From Leucobacter sp. CX169 (GTDB lineage Bacteria > Actinomycetota > Actinomycetes > Actinomycetales > Microbacteriaceae): 64,000 bases of DNA. A model generated the notes under the pieces. It did not search any database, was not told where the DNA came from, and saw only the letters and a list, made by a program, of their open reading frames with translations. The stretch lies in assembly GCF_017161405.1 (NCBI RefSeq), contig NZ_CP071051.1, positions 1,240,001 to 1,304,000 on the forward strand, written 5' to 3'. Shown here in pieces: positions 41,156 through 50,632 of the stretch (positions are counted from its first letter, which is position 1; each line of letters starts with the position of its first letter). Position numbers and translations under genes: made by a program.

Positions 41156-41995
41156 ATGCTCCGTATCGCCATCCCCAATAAGGGATCGTTGTCCGAAACC
41201 GCCGCCCTCATGCTCGCCGAGGCCGGGTACTCGGGCCGCCGTGACTCGCGCCAGCTCGTGCACACCGACACGCGCAACGACGTCGAGTTCTTCTACCTGC
41301 GCCCCCGCGACATCGCCACCTACGTCGGCTCGGGTGCGCTCGACGTCGGCATCACGGGTCGCGACCTGCTGCTCGATTCAGGATCCGGCGCGCACGAGAT
41401 CGCCGGCCTCGAGTTCGCCGACTCGACGTTCCGCTTCGCGGCCCCGTCGAGCGAGATCACCGAGGTCGCGCAGCTCGCGGGCAAGCGCGTCGCCACGAGC
41501 TACCCGAAGCTCGTCGACGACTTCCTGCGCGCCCGTGGCGTCGTCGCGACGCTGGTCAGCCTCGACGGTGCCGTCGAGTCCGCGGTGCGCTTGGGGGTCG
41601 CAGACGCGGTCGCGGACGTCGTGTCGACCGGCGCCACGCTGCGCGCCGCCGGCCTCGAGATCTTCGGACCGGTCATTCTCGAGTCGACCGCGCTGCTGAT
41701 CGGTGGCCCGAAGGCGCACCCTGACAGCGCACGACTGCTGCGCCGCCTCCAGGGTGTGCTCGTCGCCCGCAAGTTCGTGATGATGGATTACGACCTTCCC
41801 GAGGACAAGCTCGAGGCCGCGATCGAGATCGCCGGCGGCATCGAATCGCCCACGGTCTCGCGGCTGCGGGACCCGGAGTGGGTTGCGGTGCGCGTGATGG
41901 TGCTGGCCGATAGCGCGAACCAGGTGATGGACCAGCTCTATGACCTGGGCGCCCGCGCCATTCTAGTCACGGCCATCCACGCCGCTCGCCTCTAA
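41156..41995 (+). CDS. hisG: ATP phosphoribosyltransferase (long form)
   Basis: First committed histidine step, condensing ATP and PRPP, usually feedback-inhibited by histidine. 279 residues, the long form with a C-terminal ACT-like regulatory domain, so no HisZ is needed. [20 protein letters not shown], the [10 protein letters not shown] loop, the PRPP motif [20 protein letters not shown] and the C-terminal [12 protein letters not shown] are present. hisF follows after 12 bases. Confidence 0.96.
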   Translation: MLRIAIPNKGSLSETAALMLAEAGYSGRRDSRQLVHTDTRNDVEFFYLRPRDIATYVGSGALDVGITGRDLLLDSGSGAHEIAGLEFADSTFRFAAPSSEITEVAQLAGKRVATSYPKLVDDFLRARGVVATLVSLDGAVESAVRLGVADAVADVVSTGATLRAAGLEIFGPVILESTALLIGGPKAHPDSARLLRRLQGVLVARKFVMMDYDLPEDKLEAAIEIAGGIESPTVSRLRDPEWVAVRVMVLADSANQVMDQLYDLGARAILVTAIHAARL

Positions 41996-42007
41996 GGAAG
42001 CCGCGAC

Positions 42008-42787
42008 ATGAGCATCAGCGTTCGCGTCATTCCCTGCCTCGATGTGGCCGGTGGCCGCGTCGTCAAGGGCGTCAACTTCATGAACCTGCGTGATGCGGGC
42101 GACCCGGTCGAGCTCGCAGCGCGCTACGCCGAGCAGGGGGCCGACGAGCTCACCTTCCTCGACGTCACCGCGACGGTGGACGATCGCAGCACGACGCACG
42201 ACGTCGTGCGGCGCACCGCCGAGCAGGTGTTCATTCCGCTGACCGTCGGTGGCGGCGTGCGCAGCGCTGACGACGTCGCGCGGCTGCTCGAGGTGGGTGC
42301 CGATAAGGTCGGCGTGAACAGCGCCGCGATTGCCCGCCCGGAGCTGATCGGAGAGATCGCCGACCGCTTCGGAGCCCAGGTACTCGTGCTCTCGCTCGAC
42401 GTCAAACGCAGCGATCGGATGCCCTCGGGCTTCGTCGTCACGACGCACGGCGGCCGACGCGAAAGCGACCTCGACGCGCTCGCCTGGTGCAGCGAGGTGA
42501 CCGAGCGCGGTGCGGGCGAGTTGCTCGTCAACTCGATGGACGCCGACGGCACGCTCGCGGGCTTTGACCTCGAGCTCGTGCGCCGCGTGCGCGCGCTCTC
42601 ACCTGTGCCGGTGATCGCCTCTGGCGGCGCCGGCAAGCTCGAGCATTTCGCCCCAGCGATCGAGGCGGGCGCCGATGCAGTACTTGCGGCGTCCGTCTTC
42701 CACGACGGCACATTCACGATTGGTGAGGTGAAGCACGCACTCGCGGAGGCGGGCTACCCCGTGCGACTTCCTGGAGGTGCCGCATGA
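42008..42787 (+). CDS. hisF: Imidazole glycerol phosphate synthase subunit HisF
   Basis: Cyclase half of IGP synthase. 259 residues; catalytic Asp residues appear in [17 protein letters not shown] and [19 protein letters not shown], phosphate-binding glycines in [11 protein letters not shown] and [12 protein letters not shown]. Ribosome site AAGGAAG is close upstream. The glutaminase partner hisH is not in the window. ATGA overlap with hisI. Confidence 0.97.
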   Translation: MSISVRVIPCLDVAGGRVVKGVNFMNLRDAGDPVELAARYAEQGADELTFLDVTATVDDRSTTHDVVRRTAEQVFIPLTVGGGVRSADDVARLLEVGADKVGVNSAAIARPELIGEIADRFGAQVLVLSLDVKRSDRMPSGFVVTTHGGRRESDLDALAWCSEVTERGAGELLVNSMDADGTLAGFDLELVRRVRALSPVPVIASGGAGKLEHFAPAIEAGADAVLAASVFHDGTFTIGEVKHALAEAGYPVRLPGGAA

Positions 42788-43170
42788 GTGGCGAGATCAA
42801 CGCACAATCAGCGATCACCGGCCCCGAGGGCCTCGTCTTTGGCGAGGGCGGGCTGCTGCCCGCGATCATTCAGGACGATGCCTCGGGCGAGGTGCTCATG
42901 CTCGCCTGGATGGACGCCGAGGCGGTCACCCGCACGCTCACGACCGGGCGGGTGACCTTCTGGTCGCGTTCCCGCCAGGAGTACTGGCGCAAGGGGGACA
43001 CCTCGGGTCACCGCCAGTACGTTCGCTCGGTGGCGACGGATTGCGATGGGGACACGCTGCTCGTGCGCGTCGCCCAGATTGGAGCGGCGTGCCATACGGG
43101 CACCCGCAGCTGTTTCACCGGCCGGGAGCTGCCCTCGATCGAGGGCGATCCCGGCGGTGACCAGGGCTAA
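42784..43170 (+). CDS. hisI: Phosphoribosyl-AMP cyclohydrolase
   Basis: Zinc and magnesium enzyme opening the adenine ring of PR-AMP. 128 residues. Metal ligands lie in [11 protein letters not shown] and [27 protein letters not shown] and [18 protein letters not shown] are typical. Coupled to hisF; the next gene has its own promoter. Confidence 0.96.
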   Translation: MSGEINAQSAITGPEGLVFGEGGLLPAIIQDDASGEVLMLAWMDAEAVTRTLTTGRVTFWSRSRQEYWRKGDTSGHRQYVRSVATDCDGDTLLVRVAQIGAACHTGTRSCFTGRELPSIEGDPGGDQG

Positions 43171-43214
43171 CCTGGGGGTTTTCCCGAAACTCCGCCGCGG
43201 GCGCTAAACGGGCG

Positions 43215-43220
43215 TAACGT
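43215..43220 (+). promoter_or_regulatory. -10 box for the leaderless ABC transporter operon
   Basis: TAACGT, seven bases before ATG 43228. Confidence 0.5.
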
Positions 43221-43227
43221 CTGGTGC

Positions 43228-44193
43228 ATGAGCATCAATACGCAGTCGGGGGCGGTGGTCGAAACCCGCTCCCTGGTGAAGACGTTTGGGCGCGTGCGGG
43301 CGCTGGACGGGCTCGACCTTAGCGTCGACCGAGGCGAGGTGCATGGCTTCCTCGGCCCCAATGGCTCGGGGAAGTCGACGACGCTGCGCGTGCTCCTCGG
43401 CATGGTGCGCGCGAGCGCCGGCCAGGCACATCTGTTCGGGCAGGATCCGTGGAACAACGCGGGCCTGGTCCACCGGCGCGTGGCCTACGTGCCGGGGGAT
43501 GTGAGCCTCTGGCCGAATCTCACGGGCGGCGAGGCGATTGACCTCATCACTCGACTTCGCGGTGGCGACGAGGACAAGCGCGCCTACGCGGCGCGGCGGG
43601 CCGCCCTGATTGAGGCGTTCCAGCTTGACACGGGGAAGAAGGCGCGCACGTACTCGAAGGGGAATCGTCAGAAGGTCGCGCTGATCGCAGCGCTCGCGAC
43701 TCCCGCGGACCTCTACATCTTTGACGAACCGACCTCCGGGCTTGACCCGCTCATGGAGGCGACCTTTCGGGCGCAGATCGCGCAGCTGCTGCGCGACGGA
43801 GAGAGCGTCCTACTCAGCAGCCATATCCTCAGCGAGGTGGAGCACCTCTGCGACCGGGTCAGCATCATCCGTGCGGGACGAACCGTCGAGACGGGCACGC
43901 TGGCCAAGCTGCGCCATCTGACACGCACCGAGGTGTCCCTCGCCCATGTCGGGCCCGACGGGGAGTTGCGGCCCGAGCAGCTGGCCAGGATCCCCGGGGC
44001 TCACGACCTCGTGCGCGACGGCGCACGACTGCGCTTCACCGCCGACAGCGACGACATGCCGCGCGTGCTCGGCGCGCTCGCCGAGCTGCGCGCCGCGGGC
44101 GTCACGGTCAACCCTCCCTCGCTCGAGGAGCTCTTTCTTCGGCACTACGGCGCGGAGCCTGCTGCGCCGGGAACGGCGCAGGCGGAGTCATGA
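43228..44193 (+). CDS. ABC transporter ATP-binding protein (drug/antibiotic export type)
   Basis: 321 residues. Walker A GPNGSGKST, signature YSKGNRQKVALIAAL (SKGN rather than SGGQ), Walker B LYIFDEPTSGLDP and H-loop LLSSHILSEVEHL. The signature variant and a C-terminal extra domain (after about residue 220) are seen in DrrA/TnrB-type exporters. It is coupled by an ATGA overlap to the permease. Substrate is not predictable; no antibiotic cluster is nearby. Confidence 0.9.
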   Translation: MSINTQSGAVVETRSLVKTFGRVRALDGLDLSVDRGEVHGFLGPNGSGKSTTLRVLLGMVRASAGQAHLFGQDPWNNAGLVHRRVAYVPGDVSLWPNLTGGEAIDLITRLRGGDEDKRAYAARRAALIEAFQLDTGKKARTYSKGNRQKVALIAALATPADLYIFDEPTSGLDPLMEATFRAQIAQLLRDGESVLLSSHILSEVEHLCDRVSIIRAGRTVETGTLAKLRHLTRTEVSLAHVGPDGELRPEQLARIPGAHDLVRDGARLRFTADSDDMPRVLGALAELRAAGVTVNPPSLEELFLRHYGAEPAAPGTAQAES

Positions 44194-45884
44194 CCGAGCG
44201 GGCGCCGCGCGTGCTGCGCACCCTGGTGGCGCAGCGCTTCCGGCGCGACCGGACGCAGGCCCTCGCCTGGCTCGCGGGTTTTGCGCTTCTGGCCTACGTG
44301 GGCAATGCCGCGGTGGCGGGCACGTTCGGCACGGCGGCCCAGCGCACCGAGGTGCTGCACCTCATCCAAACCACCCCGGCCATCTTGATCCTGCGCGGCA
44401 CCCCGCAGGGCCCCGCCGCGGACGCGTTTCAGTTCTTCCTGTTGTTTGCGTTCCTGGCCGTGCTGATCGGGCTCATGATGACGTTCCTCGCGGTGCGACA
44501 CACGCGTGCGGACGAGGAGTTGGGTCGGACGGAGCTCATCAGCGCGACGCCCGCAGCGCGGTACGCCCCGCTCGTGGCGACGCTCGTCGAAGGAGTGTCG
44601 CTCAGCCTCGCGATCGGCGCCGTGTCCGCCCTCGGCTATTTCTGGGGCGGAGCCGGGGCAACGGGAAGTGTACTGGCGGGGTGTGCGCTCGCGGTCGTGG
44701 GGCTGGTCTTCCTCGGGGTGGGGCTCGGCGCTTCGCAGCTCATGCGCACCTCGCGTGGGGCAAACGGACTTGCCGCAGTGGTGGTCACGCTCGCTTACGT
44801 GCTCCGGGGTATTGGCGACGCGACTGGCACGGTCCAGGCCGACGGGGTGAGTATGACGCCGGCGTGGCCGAGTTGGCTGAGCCCGATTGGCTGGGGACAG
44901 GCGGTGAATCCGTTCACGCCCGCCGCTGCGGGTGGCGAGCGGGTCTGGCCGCTCGGGCTGGGGCTACTCCTCGCCGTCGCCCTGGGGGCGGTCGCACTCG
45001 CGCTGCAGGGGCGCCGCGACTTGGGCTCGAGCCTGCTCCCGGAGCGGGCCGGGCGCCCGGCGGCGCACTCCAGTCTGCGCGGACCGCTGAGCCTCGGATG
45101 GCGCCTGCAGCGCACGGCGACGCTGGGCTGGGTAATTGCCGGCGGACTCTTTGGGCTACTCGTCGGCGCGCTGGGGCAGACCGTGCTCGAGCTCGTGCGG
45201 GTCGGGAGTGGCCCTGCCGACGAGTTCAGCAACACGCTCAGCAGCACGCTCAGATCGTTTGCGGGCCCGCAAGCTCAGGGGTCGTTCATCGACCTGTTCA
45301 CCTCGTCGATGTTCAGCCTGATCGGCCTCCTCGCAGCGGTAGCCGCCGTCCAGGCGATCGTGCGCGCACGGCAGGATGAATCCTCTGGCACCGGCGAGCT
45401 GGTGCTGGCGACGCCCGTCACGCGAGTTCGGTGGTTTCTGAGCTTTCTGGTGCTCGGTGGCGTGACCGCCGTGCTCGTGCTCGGCGCCGCGGTGCTCGGG
45501 GCATTTCTGGGTCTGAGTCAGTCACCCGGGTTCGGCGACCGGGCTGCGATCGCCGCCGTCGCCAGCCTTGCGCAGCTGCCCGCCGTACTCGTGCTGCTGG
45601 CAGCCGCTGCGCTTGTCTTCGCGGTGCGGCCGCGCGCGACGATCTGGCTCTCGTGGGTGCTGCTGATCCTGGCCATCGCGATCGGACAGTTCGGCGGGCT
45701 CCTCGGGCTGCCCGACTGGGTGCGCAACGTCTCTCCGTTCTCCCACACGCCGATCGTGGTGGCTCTGTCTCCGAGCGGACCGGTGGACTGGGGTCCCGCG
45801 TGGGCCATGGCAGTGATCGCGGTCGCCGCCGCCGTCGTCGCCGCCTGGCTCGTGCGCCGGCGGGACCTCGCGCTTTCGGCCTAG
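44190..45884 (+). CDS. ABC transporter permease (COG3559-like polyketide/antibiotic exporter family)
   Basis: 564 residues with about 12 predicted membrane spans in two homologous halves; ABC-2 type. The N-terminus is RVLRTLVAQRFRRDRTQALAW; the two halves share EELGRTELISATPAAR and ESSGTGELVLATPVTR motifs, the cytoplasmic coupling segment typical of this permease class. It forms an exporter with the preceding ATPase. Family call from the paired motifs and layout; substrate unknown. Confidence 0.88.
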   Translation: MTERAPRVLRTLVAQRFRRDRTQALAWLAGFALLAYVGNAAVAGTFGTAAQRTEVLHLIQTTPAILILRGTPQGPAADAFQFFLLFAFLAVLIGLMMTFLAVRHTRADEELGRTELISATPAARYAPLVATLVEGVSLSLAIGAVSALGYFWGGAGATGSVLAGCALAVVGLVFLGVGLGASQLMRTSRGANGLAAVVVTLAYVLRGIGDATGTVQADGVSMTPAWPSWLSPIGWGQAVNPFTPAAAGGERVWPLGLGLLLAVALGAVALALQGRRDLGSSLLPERAGRPAAHSSLRGPLSLGWRLQRTATLGWVIAGGLFGLLVGALGQTVLELVRVGSGPADEFSNTLSSTLRSFAGPQAQGSFIDLFTSSMFSLIGLLAAVAAVQAIVRARQDESSGTGELVLATPVTRVRWFLSFLVLGGVTAVLVLGAAVLGAFLGLSQSPGFGDRAAIAAVASLAQLPAVLVLLAAAALVFAVRPRATIWLSWVLLILAIAIGQFGGLLGLPDWVRNVSPFSHTPIVVALSPSGPVDWGPAWAMAVIAVAAAVVAAWLVRRRDLALSA

Positions 45885-45962
45885 GGGAGGCGCTCCTGCT
45901 TCTCGGCGCGGCCTGGACCATCCCGCCTCCGTGCGGGCGCAGGATCAGCGCTGGCGCCGCGC

Positions 45963-45968
45963 TACGAT
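45963..45968 (+). promoter_or_regulatory. -10 box for leaderless trpE
   Basis: TACGAT, six bases before GTG 45975. A leaderless mRNA excludes a trp leader-peptide attenuator at this promoter. Confidence 0.6.
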
Positions 45969-45974
45969 GATGCG

Positions 45975-47528
45975 GTGAGCACTTCGACGCCCCGCGACGC
46001 TTTTGACGCCGCGCGTTCCACCCATCGAGTGATCCCCGTGTGCCGCGAGATCTTCGCGGACGGGGACACTCCCGTGAGCATCTACCGAAAGGTCGCGCAG
46101 TCGCGCCCCGGAACGTTTCTGCTTGAGTCGGCAGAGCAGGGCGGCGTTTGGACCCGCTTTAGCTTTGTCGGTGCCGGTACTTTCGGCACGCTCGGTGAGC
46201 AGGGCGGACGCGCCAATTGGCGGCCGACCGGGGGAGACGGCGTCGCGCTCGCGGAAGAACGTCTGCTGCCTGGCGGCGTCACGGGCCTTGCCCCGGTCGA
46301 GGCGCTGCGCGAGGTTTACGAGCGCTGGAAGAGTGCGCCGCTTCCCGGCCTGCCGCCGCTCGCGAGTGGGTTCGTCGGATACATGGGGTGGGAGACGGTG
46401 CGGCAGTTCGAGCGCCTCGAGCACGGCCCGACCGAGGGCCCCGGACTTCCCGCCCAGGGGCTGAGCTTCGTGTCCGAGCTCGTCGTGATCGACCACCGCG
46501 ACGGGCTCGTGACGCTCATCGTAAACGTCCTCAACGACGACCTCATCGAGGCCGACGCTGACGCGCAGTGGGCCGACGCCCAGCGTCGGCTCGACGCGCT
46601 GCAGGAGCGGCTCGCCGCCCCGGCCGCCACTCCGCTGGGCGTGCTCGACCGCGAGGCACTCGCCGAGGCCGTCCGGCTGACCAGCGAGGCAGACTATCTC
46701 GCGGGTGTCGCCGTGGCCAAGCAGCACATCGTCGACGGCGACATCTTCCAGGTGGTGCTGTCGCAACGGTTCGATCATCGCTGCGACGCCGACCCGCTCG
46801 ACGTGTACCGCGTCCTGCGCCACTTGAACCCCAGCCCGTATCTGTACCTGCTGAGTCTCGAGGACAACGACGGGCGTCCGTTCGCGGTCGTGGGATCGAG
46901 TCCCGAAGCGCTCGTCACCGTGCACGACGACCGCGTGTTGACGCACCCGATCGCGGGATCGCGTCCCCGGGGCGAGTCGATTGAGGAGGATCAGCAGTTC
47001 GAGCGCGATCTGATGGCCGACGAGAAGGAGCGCGCCGAGCACCTCATGTTGGTCGATCTTGCGCGCAACGACCTGCTCCGTGTCTGTCGCTCCGATTCGG
47101 TGGAGGTGACCGAGTTCATGCGGATCGAACGCTTCAGTCACATCATGCATATCGTGTCGACCGTCGAGGGTCGCTTACGCCCCGAGCAGAACTCAATCGA
47201 CGCATTCCGGGCGACCTTTCCGGCAGGCACGCTCTCGGGGGCGCCGAAGCCGCGTGCGCTCGAGATCATCGATGCACTCGAGCCGGTGCAGCGCGGCGTC
47301 TACGGCGGCGTCGTCGGGTACTTCGGTCTGGGCGGTTCGGCTGATCTCGCCATCGCGATTCGGACGGCCACCATCCGCGACGGCGTCGCGATGGTCCAGG
47401 CCGGCGGCGGCATCGTCGCCGACTCGGTCCCCGAGCTGGAAGACCAGGAGTCACGCAATAAGGCGGCGGCGCCGCTTCGCGCCGTCGCGATCGCCAACAC
47501 GCTGCGCACGCTCGGCGGGACGCGCTGA
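45975..47528 (+). CDS. trpE: Anthranilate synthase component I
   Basis: Converts chorismate to anthranilate with a glutaminase partner. 517 residues. The LLES motif for tryptophan feedback binding is present (about residues 47-50, in GTFLLESAEQG). Catalytic landmarks: VVLSQRFDH, PSPYLYLLSL, SRPRGESIEED, DLARNDLLRV, SGAPKPRALEIID and IAIRTATIRDG. The glutaminase trpG and trpD are not adjacent. TrpE stop and the next ATG overlap by one base (TGATG). Confidence 0.96.
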   Translation: MSTSTPRDAFDAARSTHRVIPVCREIFADGDTPVSIYRKVAQSRPGTFLLESAEQGGVWTRFSFVGAGTFGTLGEQGGRANWRPTGGDGVALAEERLLPGGVTGLAPVEALREVYERWKSAPLPGLPPLASGFVGYMGWETVRQFERLEHGPTEGPGLPAQGLSFVSELVVIDHRDGLVTLIVNVLNDDLIEADADAQWADAQRRLDALQERLAAPAATPLGVLDREALAEAVRLTSEADYLAGVAVAKQHIVDGDIFQVVLSQRFDHRCDADPLDVYRVLRHLNPSPYLYLLSLEDNDGRPFAVVGSSPEALVTVHDDRVLTHPIAGSRPRGESIEEDQQFERDLMADEKERAEHLMLVDLARNDLLRVCRSDSVEVTEFMRIERFSHIMHIVSTVEGRLRPEQNSIDAFRATFPAGTLSGAPKPRALEIIDALEPVQRGVYGGVVGYFGLGGSADLAIAIRTATIRDGVAMVQAGGGIVADSVPELEDQESRNKAAAPLRAVAIANTLRTLGGTR

Positions 47529-48238
47529 TGGCAAGTAAGAAGCTCGTCGTCACCGGTACCTTGCTGGTGGCCGCGGTCGCGCTCATCGCCGCGACCCAGG
47601 TCTGGTTGAGTATCGAACTCAGCGAGGGGGTCTCCGCGCAGGGGACACTCACGGTCACGGGTCAGCAGCTCAGCCCTCCGCTCGCGCCCATGGCCCTGGC
47701 CCTCGCTGCACTGGCGCTGGCGCTCACGATCGCGGGCCGGATCTTTCGCTTCGTGCTCGGCGCGCTCGGCGTCGTTCTCGGCGGCGGCATTGTGGCCCTC
47801 ACTCTGGGGGTGCTGCAAGCTCCGCTTGACGCCGCCGCGGGCAAAGTCACCGAGCTCACCGGGATCGGTGGCAGCGACGCGACCGGTATCGCCGTGGTCG
47901 CCTCGAGCCAGGTCAGCGTGTGGGCGGCGATCACTGCCACGGCGGGCTGCATCGCCGCGCTCCTCGGCATCGCTGTGCTGGTGTGGGGCAGCCGCTGGCG
48001 GGCCGCCGGCCGCAAGTATGAAACGGCCGCCACGGCGTCCGGCCCACGCCCCGCCGGAGACGACCCTGCTGGCCAGGCCGCCCAGACACCTGAGCACGAC
48101 CGCATCTCAGACTGGGATGCGCTGAGCGACGGCGCCGATCCGAGCGAGGTGGCAGATCCGAGCGAGGTGGCCGATTCGGGCGAGCCAGCCGATCCGGCGG
48201 ACGCGCCCGAGGGCGACGCTTCCGCCACTCGGGCCTAG
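47528..48238 (+). CDS. Trp biosynthesis-associated membrane protein
   Basis: 236 residues with four predicted membrane spans (about 9-28, 57-75, 80-98, 132-152) and a hydrophilic acidic tail. The extracytoplasmic loop after span 1 (VWLSIELSEGVSAQGTLTVTG) is typical of the actinobacterial family found next to trpE. Function not known. The tail contains short repeats (DPSEVA twice, then DSGEPADPADA), encoded by near-identical 18-base units around 48139-48174, which may vary in number between strains. Confidence 0.88.
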   Translation: MASKKLVVTGTLLVAAVALIAATQVWLSIELSEGVSAQGTLTVTGQQLSPPLAPMALALAALALALTIAGRIFRFVLGALGVVLGGGIVALTLGVLQAPLDAAAGKVTELTGIGGSDATGIAVVASSQVSVWAAITATAGCIAALLGIAVLVWGSRWRAAGRKYETAATASGPRPAGDDPAGQAAQTPEHDRISDWDALSDGADPSEVADPSEVADSGEPADPADAPEGDASATRA

Positions 48239-48257
48239 CGCGGGGAGACCGCGCCCC

Positions 48258-48283
48258 CGCGGCACGCGACCCCGGGTGCCGCG
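48258..48283 (+). terminator. Hairpin between the Trp-associated membrane gene and the HGxxPAAW gene
   Basis: Arms CGCGGCAC (48258-48265) and GTGCCGCG (48276-48283), loop of ten. It separates trpE from trpCBA, which have their own -10 box. Confidence 0.55.
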
Positions 48284-48301
48284 CTTCGCTCGCCAAACCG
48301 G

Positions 48302-48307
48302 TAGTCT
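48302..48307 (+). promoter_or_regulatory. Putative -10 box of the HGxxPAAW-trpCBA unit
   Basis: TAGTCT, predicted initiation about 48314, leader near 39 bases with AGAGGAG as ribosome site. Confidence 0.45.
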
Positions 48308-48352
48308 GGTCTGAGACAACAGCTTTTGGTTGCCATTCGTTAGAGGAGATTC

Positions 48353-48586
48353 ATGAGTACCCAGCACGAAGAGCCCGGACACGGAGATTCGCCCGCTGCG
48401 TGGACCGCAGTGATCGTCATGCTGATCGCGATCGCGGCCGGCACCGTTGCCTTCTTCCTTCACCAGGCCTGGTTGGTCTGGATCTGCGCCGGCGTCGCGC
48501 TGATCGGCCTCATCCTCGGATGGGTGCTGGCCAAGGCCGGCTACGGGGTCAATGGGCCCAAGTACTCCCCGAAGTCCTCGCACTAA
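48353..48586 (+). CDS. HGxxPAAW motif-containing small membrane protein
   Basis: 77 residues with the diagnostic HGDSPAAWTAV motif, followed by two membrane spans (VIVMLIAIAAGTVAFFL and WLVWICAGVALIGLILGWVL) and a short polar tail (GPKYSPKSSH). Small proteins with this motif sit directly upstream of trpC in many actinobacteria; function unknown. trpC starts two bases after its stop. Confidence 0.88.
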   Translation: MSTQHEEPGHGDSPAAWTAVIVMLIAIAAGTVAFFLHQAWLVWICAGVALIGLILGWVLAKAGYGVNGPKYSPKSSH

Positions 48587-48588
48587 CC

Positions 48589-49359
48589 GTGCTCAGCGAA
48601 CTGCTCGCAGGATCCCTCGAGGACGCCAGTAAGCGCCGCGAGCTTCGGCCGTACGCGCAGGTCGAGGCGGAGGCGCTTGCGCGCGCCGCCGCGATCGACG
48701 CGCTTGCCGCGCTCGCCCCTGCCGATCGCATTCGTGTCATCGCCGAAGTCAAGCGCGCGAGCCCCTCGCGGGGCCTGCTCGCCGACATTCCCGAGCCCGC
48801 GGCGTTGGCCGCGCAGTATGAGGCTGGCGGGGCAAGCGCGGTGAGCGTGTTGACCGAGGAGCGCAAGTTCCGCGGGTCGCTCGCGGACCTCGAGGCAGTG
48901 CGCAAGGCGGTCAGCCTACCGGTGCTCCGCAAGGACTTCATCGGCGAGGAGTACCAGGTGCTTGAGGCCCGTGCCTCGGGCGCGGACCTCGTGTTGCTGA
49001 TCGTCGCGGCGCTGCCACAGACGACGCTGGTGCGCCTGCACACGCTCGTGCGTGAGCTTGGCATGACCCCGCTGGTCGAGACGCACTCGGCCGACGAGGT
49101 TTCCCGCGCCGTCGACCTCGGCGCGGAGCTGGTCGGGGTCAACGCCCGCAACCTCTCGACGTTCGAGCTTGATCGCGACCTGTTTGGTCGCGTCGCGGAC
49201 CAGATTCCGGCCGGCGTGATTCGCGTCGCAGAGTCAGCAGTGTTGAACGTCGCCGACGTCGCGCACTACCGCGAGGCCGGCGCCGACGTCGTGCTGGTCG
49301 GCGAGGCGCTGGTGACGAACGACCCCATCGCCACGCTCGCTGGCTTCCTGAGCGTGTAA
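48589..49359 (+). CDS. trpC: Indole-3-glycerol phosphate synthase
   Basis: Closes the indole ring. The frame is open upstream through the previous gene; GTG 48589 gives 256 residues and a normal N-terminus ([15 protein letters not shown]). Barrel motifs [50 protein letters not shown] and [14 protein letters not shown] carry the catalytic Lys and Glu residues. No trpF or trpM is adjacent; PriA (dual HisA/TrpF) presumably does the TrpF step in actinobacteria. Confidence 0.95.
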   Translation: MLSELLAGSLEDASKRRELRPYAQVEAEALARAAAIDALAALAPADRIRVIAEVKRASPSRGLLADIPEPAALAAQYEAGGASAVSVLTEERKFRGSLADLEAVRKAVSLPVLRKDFIGEEYQVLEARASGADLVLLIVAALPQTTLVRLHTLVRELGMTPLVETHSADEVSRAVDLGAELVGVNARNLSTFELDRDLFGRVADQIPAGVIRVAESAVLNVADVAHYREAGADVVLVGEALVTNDPIATLAGFLSV

Positions 49360-49399
49360 CTTGGCGCCCCTGGCGCCCCACAACCACTTCGAGGATCCC

Positions 49400-50632
49400 A
49401 TGACTCTCAGCCACGTATCCGGGCCGTACTTCGGCGAATTCGGCGGACGTTTCGTTCCCGAATCCCTCGTGCTCGCGCTCGACGAGCTCACCGATGCCTA
49501 CGACGCAGCGAAGGCGGATCCCGCCTTCCGGGCAGAACTCGCCGGGCTGCTCAAGGACTACACGGGTCGCCCCTCACCGCTCACTGAGGTGAAGCGGTTT
49601 GCGGCGATCGCCGGCGGCGCCAGGATCCTGCTGAAGCGCGAGGACCTGAACCACACGGGCTCGCACAAGATCAATAACGTGCTCGGCCAGGCGCTGCTGA
49701 CGCGGCGCATCGGCAAGAAGCGCGTGATCGCCGAGACCGGTGCCGGCCAGCATGGCGTGGCGACGGCGACCGCGGCGGCCCTCTTCGGCCTGGAGTGCAC
49801 GATCTACATGGGCGCGGTCGACACCGAGCGCCAGGCGCTCAATGTCGCCCGGATGCGGCTGCTCGGCGCCGAGGTGATCCCGGTCGAGGCCGGATCGCGC
49901 ACCCTCAAGGACGCAATCAACGAGGCGATGCGCGACTGGGTCACGAACGTCGAGACGACGAACTATGTCTTCGGCACCGTCGCCGGTCCGCACCCGTTCC
50001 CGACGATGGTGCGCGACTTCCAGCAGATCATCGGCGAGGAAGCGCGCGAACAGATGCTTGAGCGCACGGGCGCGCTGCCCGACGCGATCGCCGCGTGCGT
50101 GGGCGGCGGCTCGAACGCTGCTGGCCTGTTCCAGGCGTTCCTCGACGACGAGTCGGTCGGCATCTACGGCTACGAGGCGGCGGGCGAAGGAATCGACACC
50201 CCTCGCCATTCAGCGACCCTGACGCTCGGGCGCCCGGGCGTCCTGCACGGCGCCCGCAGCCAGATGCTCCAGAACGAGGACGGCCAGACGATCGAATCGC
50301 ACTCGATCTCGGCGGGACTCGACTACCCGGGCGTCGGTCCGGAGCATGCCTGGTTGCAGGCGATCGGGCGGGCGACATACCTGCCGATCACCGACGCGGA
50401 GGCGATGGACGCGCTTATGCAGCTGTCGCGCACCGAGGGAATTATCCCGGCGATCGAGTCCTCGCACGCGCTCGCGGGCGCCCTGAAGCTTGCCGCAACC
50501 ATGCGCCCGGATCAGACCGTGCTCGTGTGCCTCTCGGGGCGCGGCGACAAGGACATGGAGACGGCGGCCAGCTACTTCGGCCTGAACGACTCCCCAGTAG
50601 ACGGTTCGACGGCAGAGGGAGCAAGCGCGTGA
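49400..50632 (+). CDS. trpB: Tryptophan synthase beta chain
   Basis: PLP enzyme joining indole and serine. 410 residues from ATG 49400, preceded by GAGGA; an in-frame TTG at 49361 directly after trpC would add 13 residues and lacks a ribosome site. PLP-lysine motif [19 protein letters not shown], the [10 protein letters not shown] phosphate loop and YEAAGEGI are present. The short gap after trpC contains TGGCGCCCC twice in tandem (49362-49379). Confidence 0.97.
   Translation: MTLSHVSGPYFGEFGGRFVPESLVLALDELTDAYDAAKADPAFRAELAGLLKDYTGRPSPLTEVKRFAAIAGGARILLKREDLNHTGSHKINNVLGQALLTRRIGKKRVIAETGAGQHGVATATAAALFGLECTIYMGAVDTERQALNVARMRLLGAEVIPVEAGSRTLKDAINEAMRDWVTNVETTNYVFGTVAGPHPFPTMVRDFQQIIGEEAREQMLERTGALPDAIAACVGGGSNAAGLFQAFLDDESVGIYGYEAAGEGIDTPRHSATLTLGRPGVLHGARSQMLQNEDGQTIESHSISAGLDYPGVGPEHAWLQAIGRATYLPITDAEAMDALMQLSRTEGIIPAIESSHALAGALKLAATMRPDQTVLVCLSGRGDKDMETAASYFGLNDSPVDGSTAEGASA

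Noticed and set aside
43228-45884. Antibiotic biosynthesis or resistance cluster around the ABC exporter
   Set aside because: Only the two transporter genes are present between his and trp genes; no biosynthetic or regulatory gene is next to them.
49361-49399. TTG 49361 as the trpB start
   Set aside because: No ribosome site, and it would add 13 residues absent from typical TrpB; ATG 49400 has GAGGA upstream.
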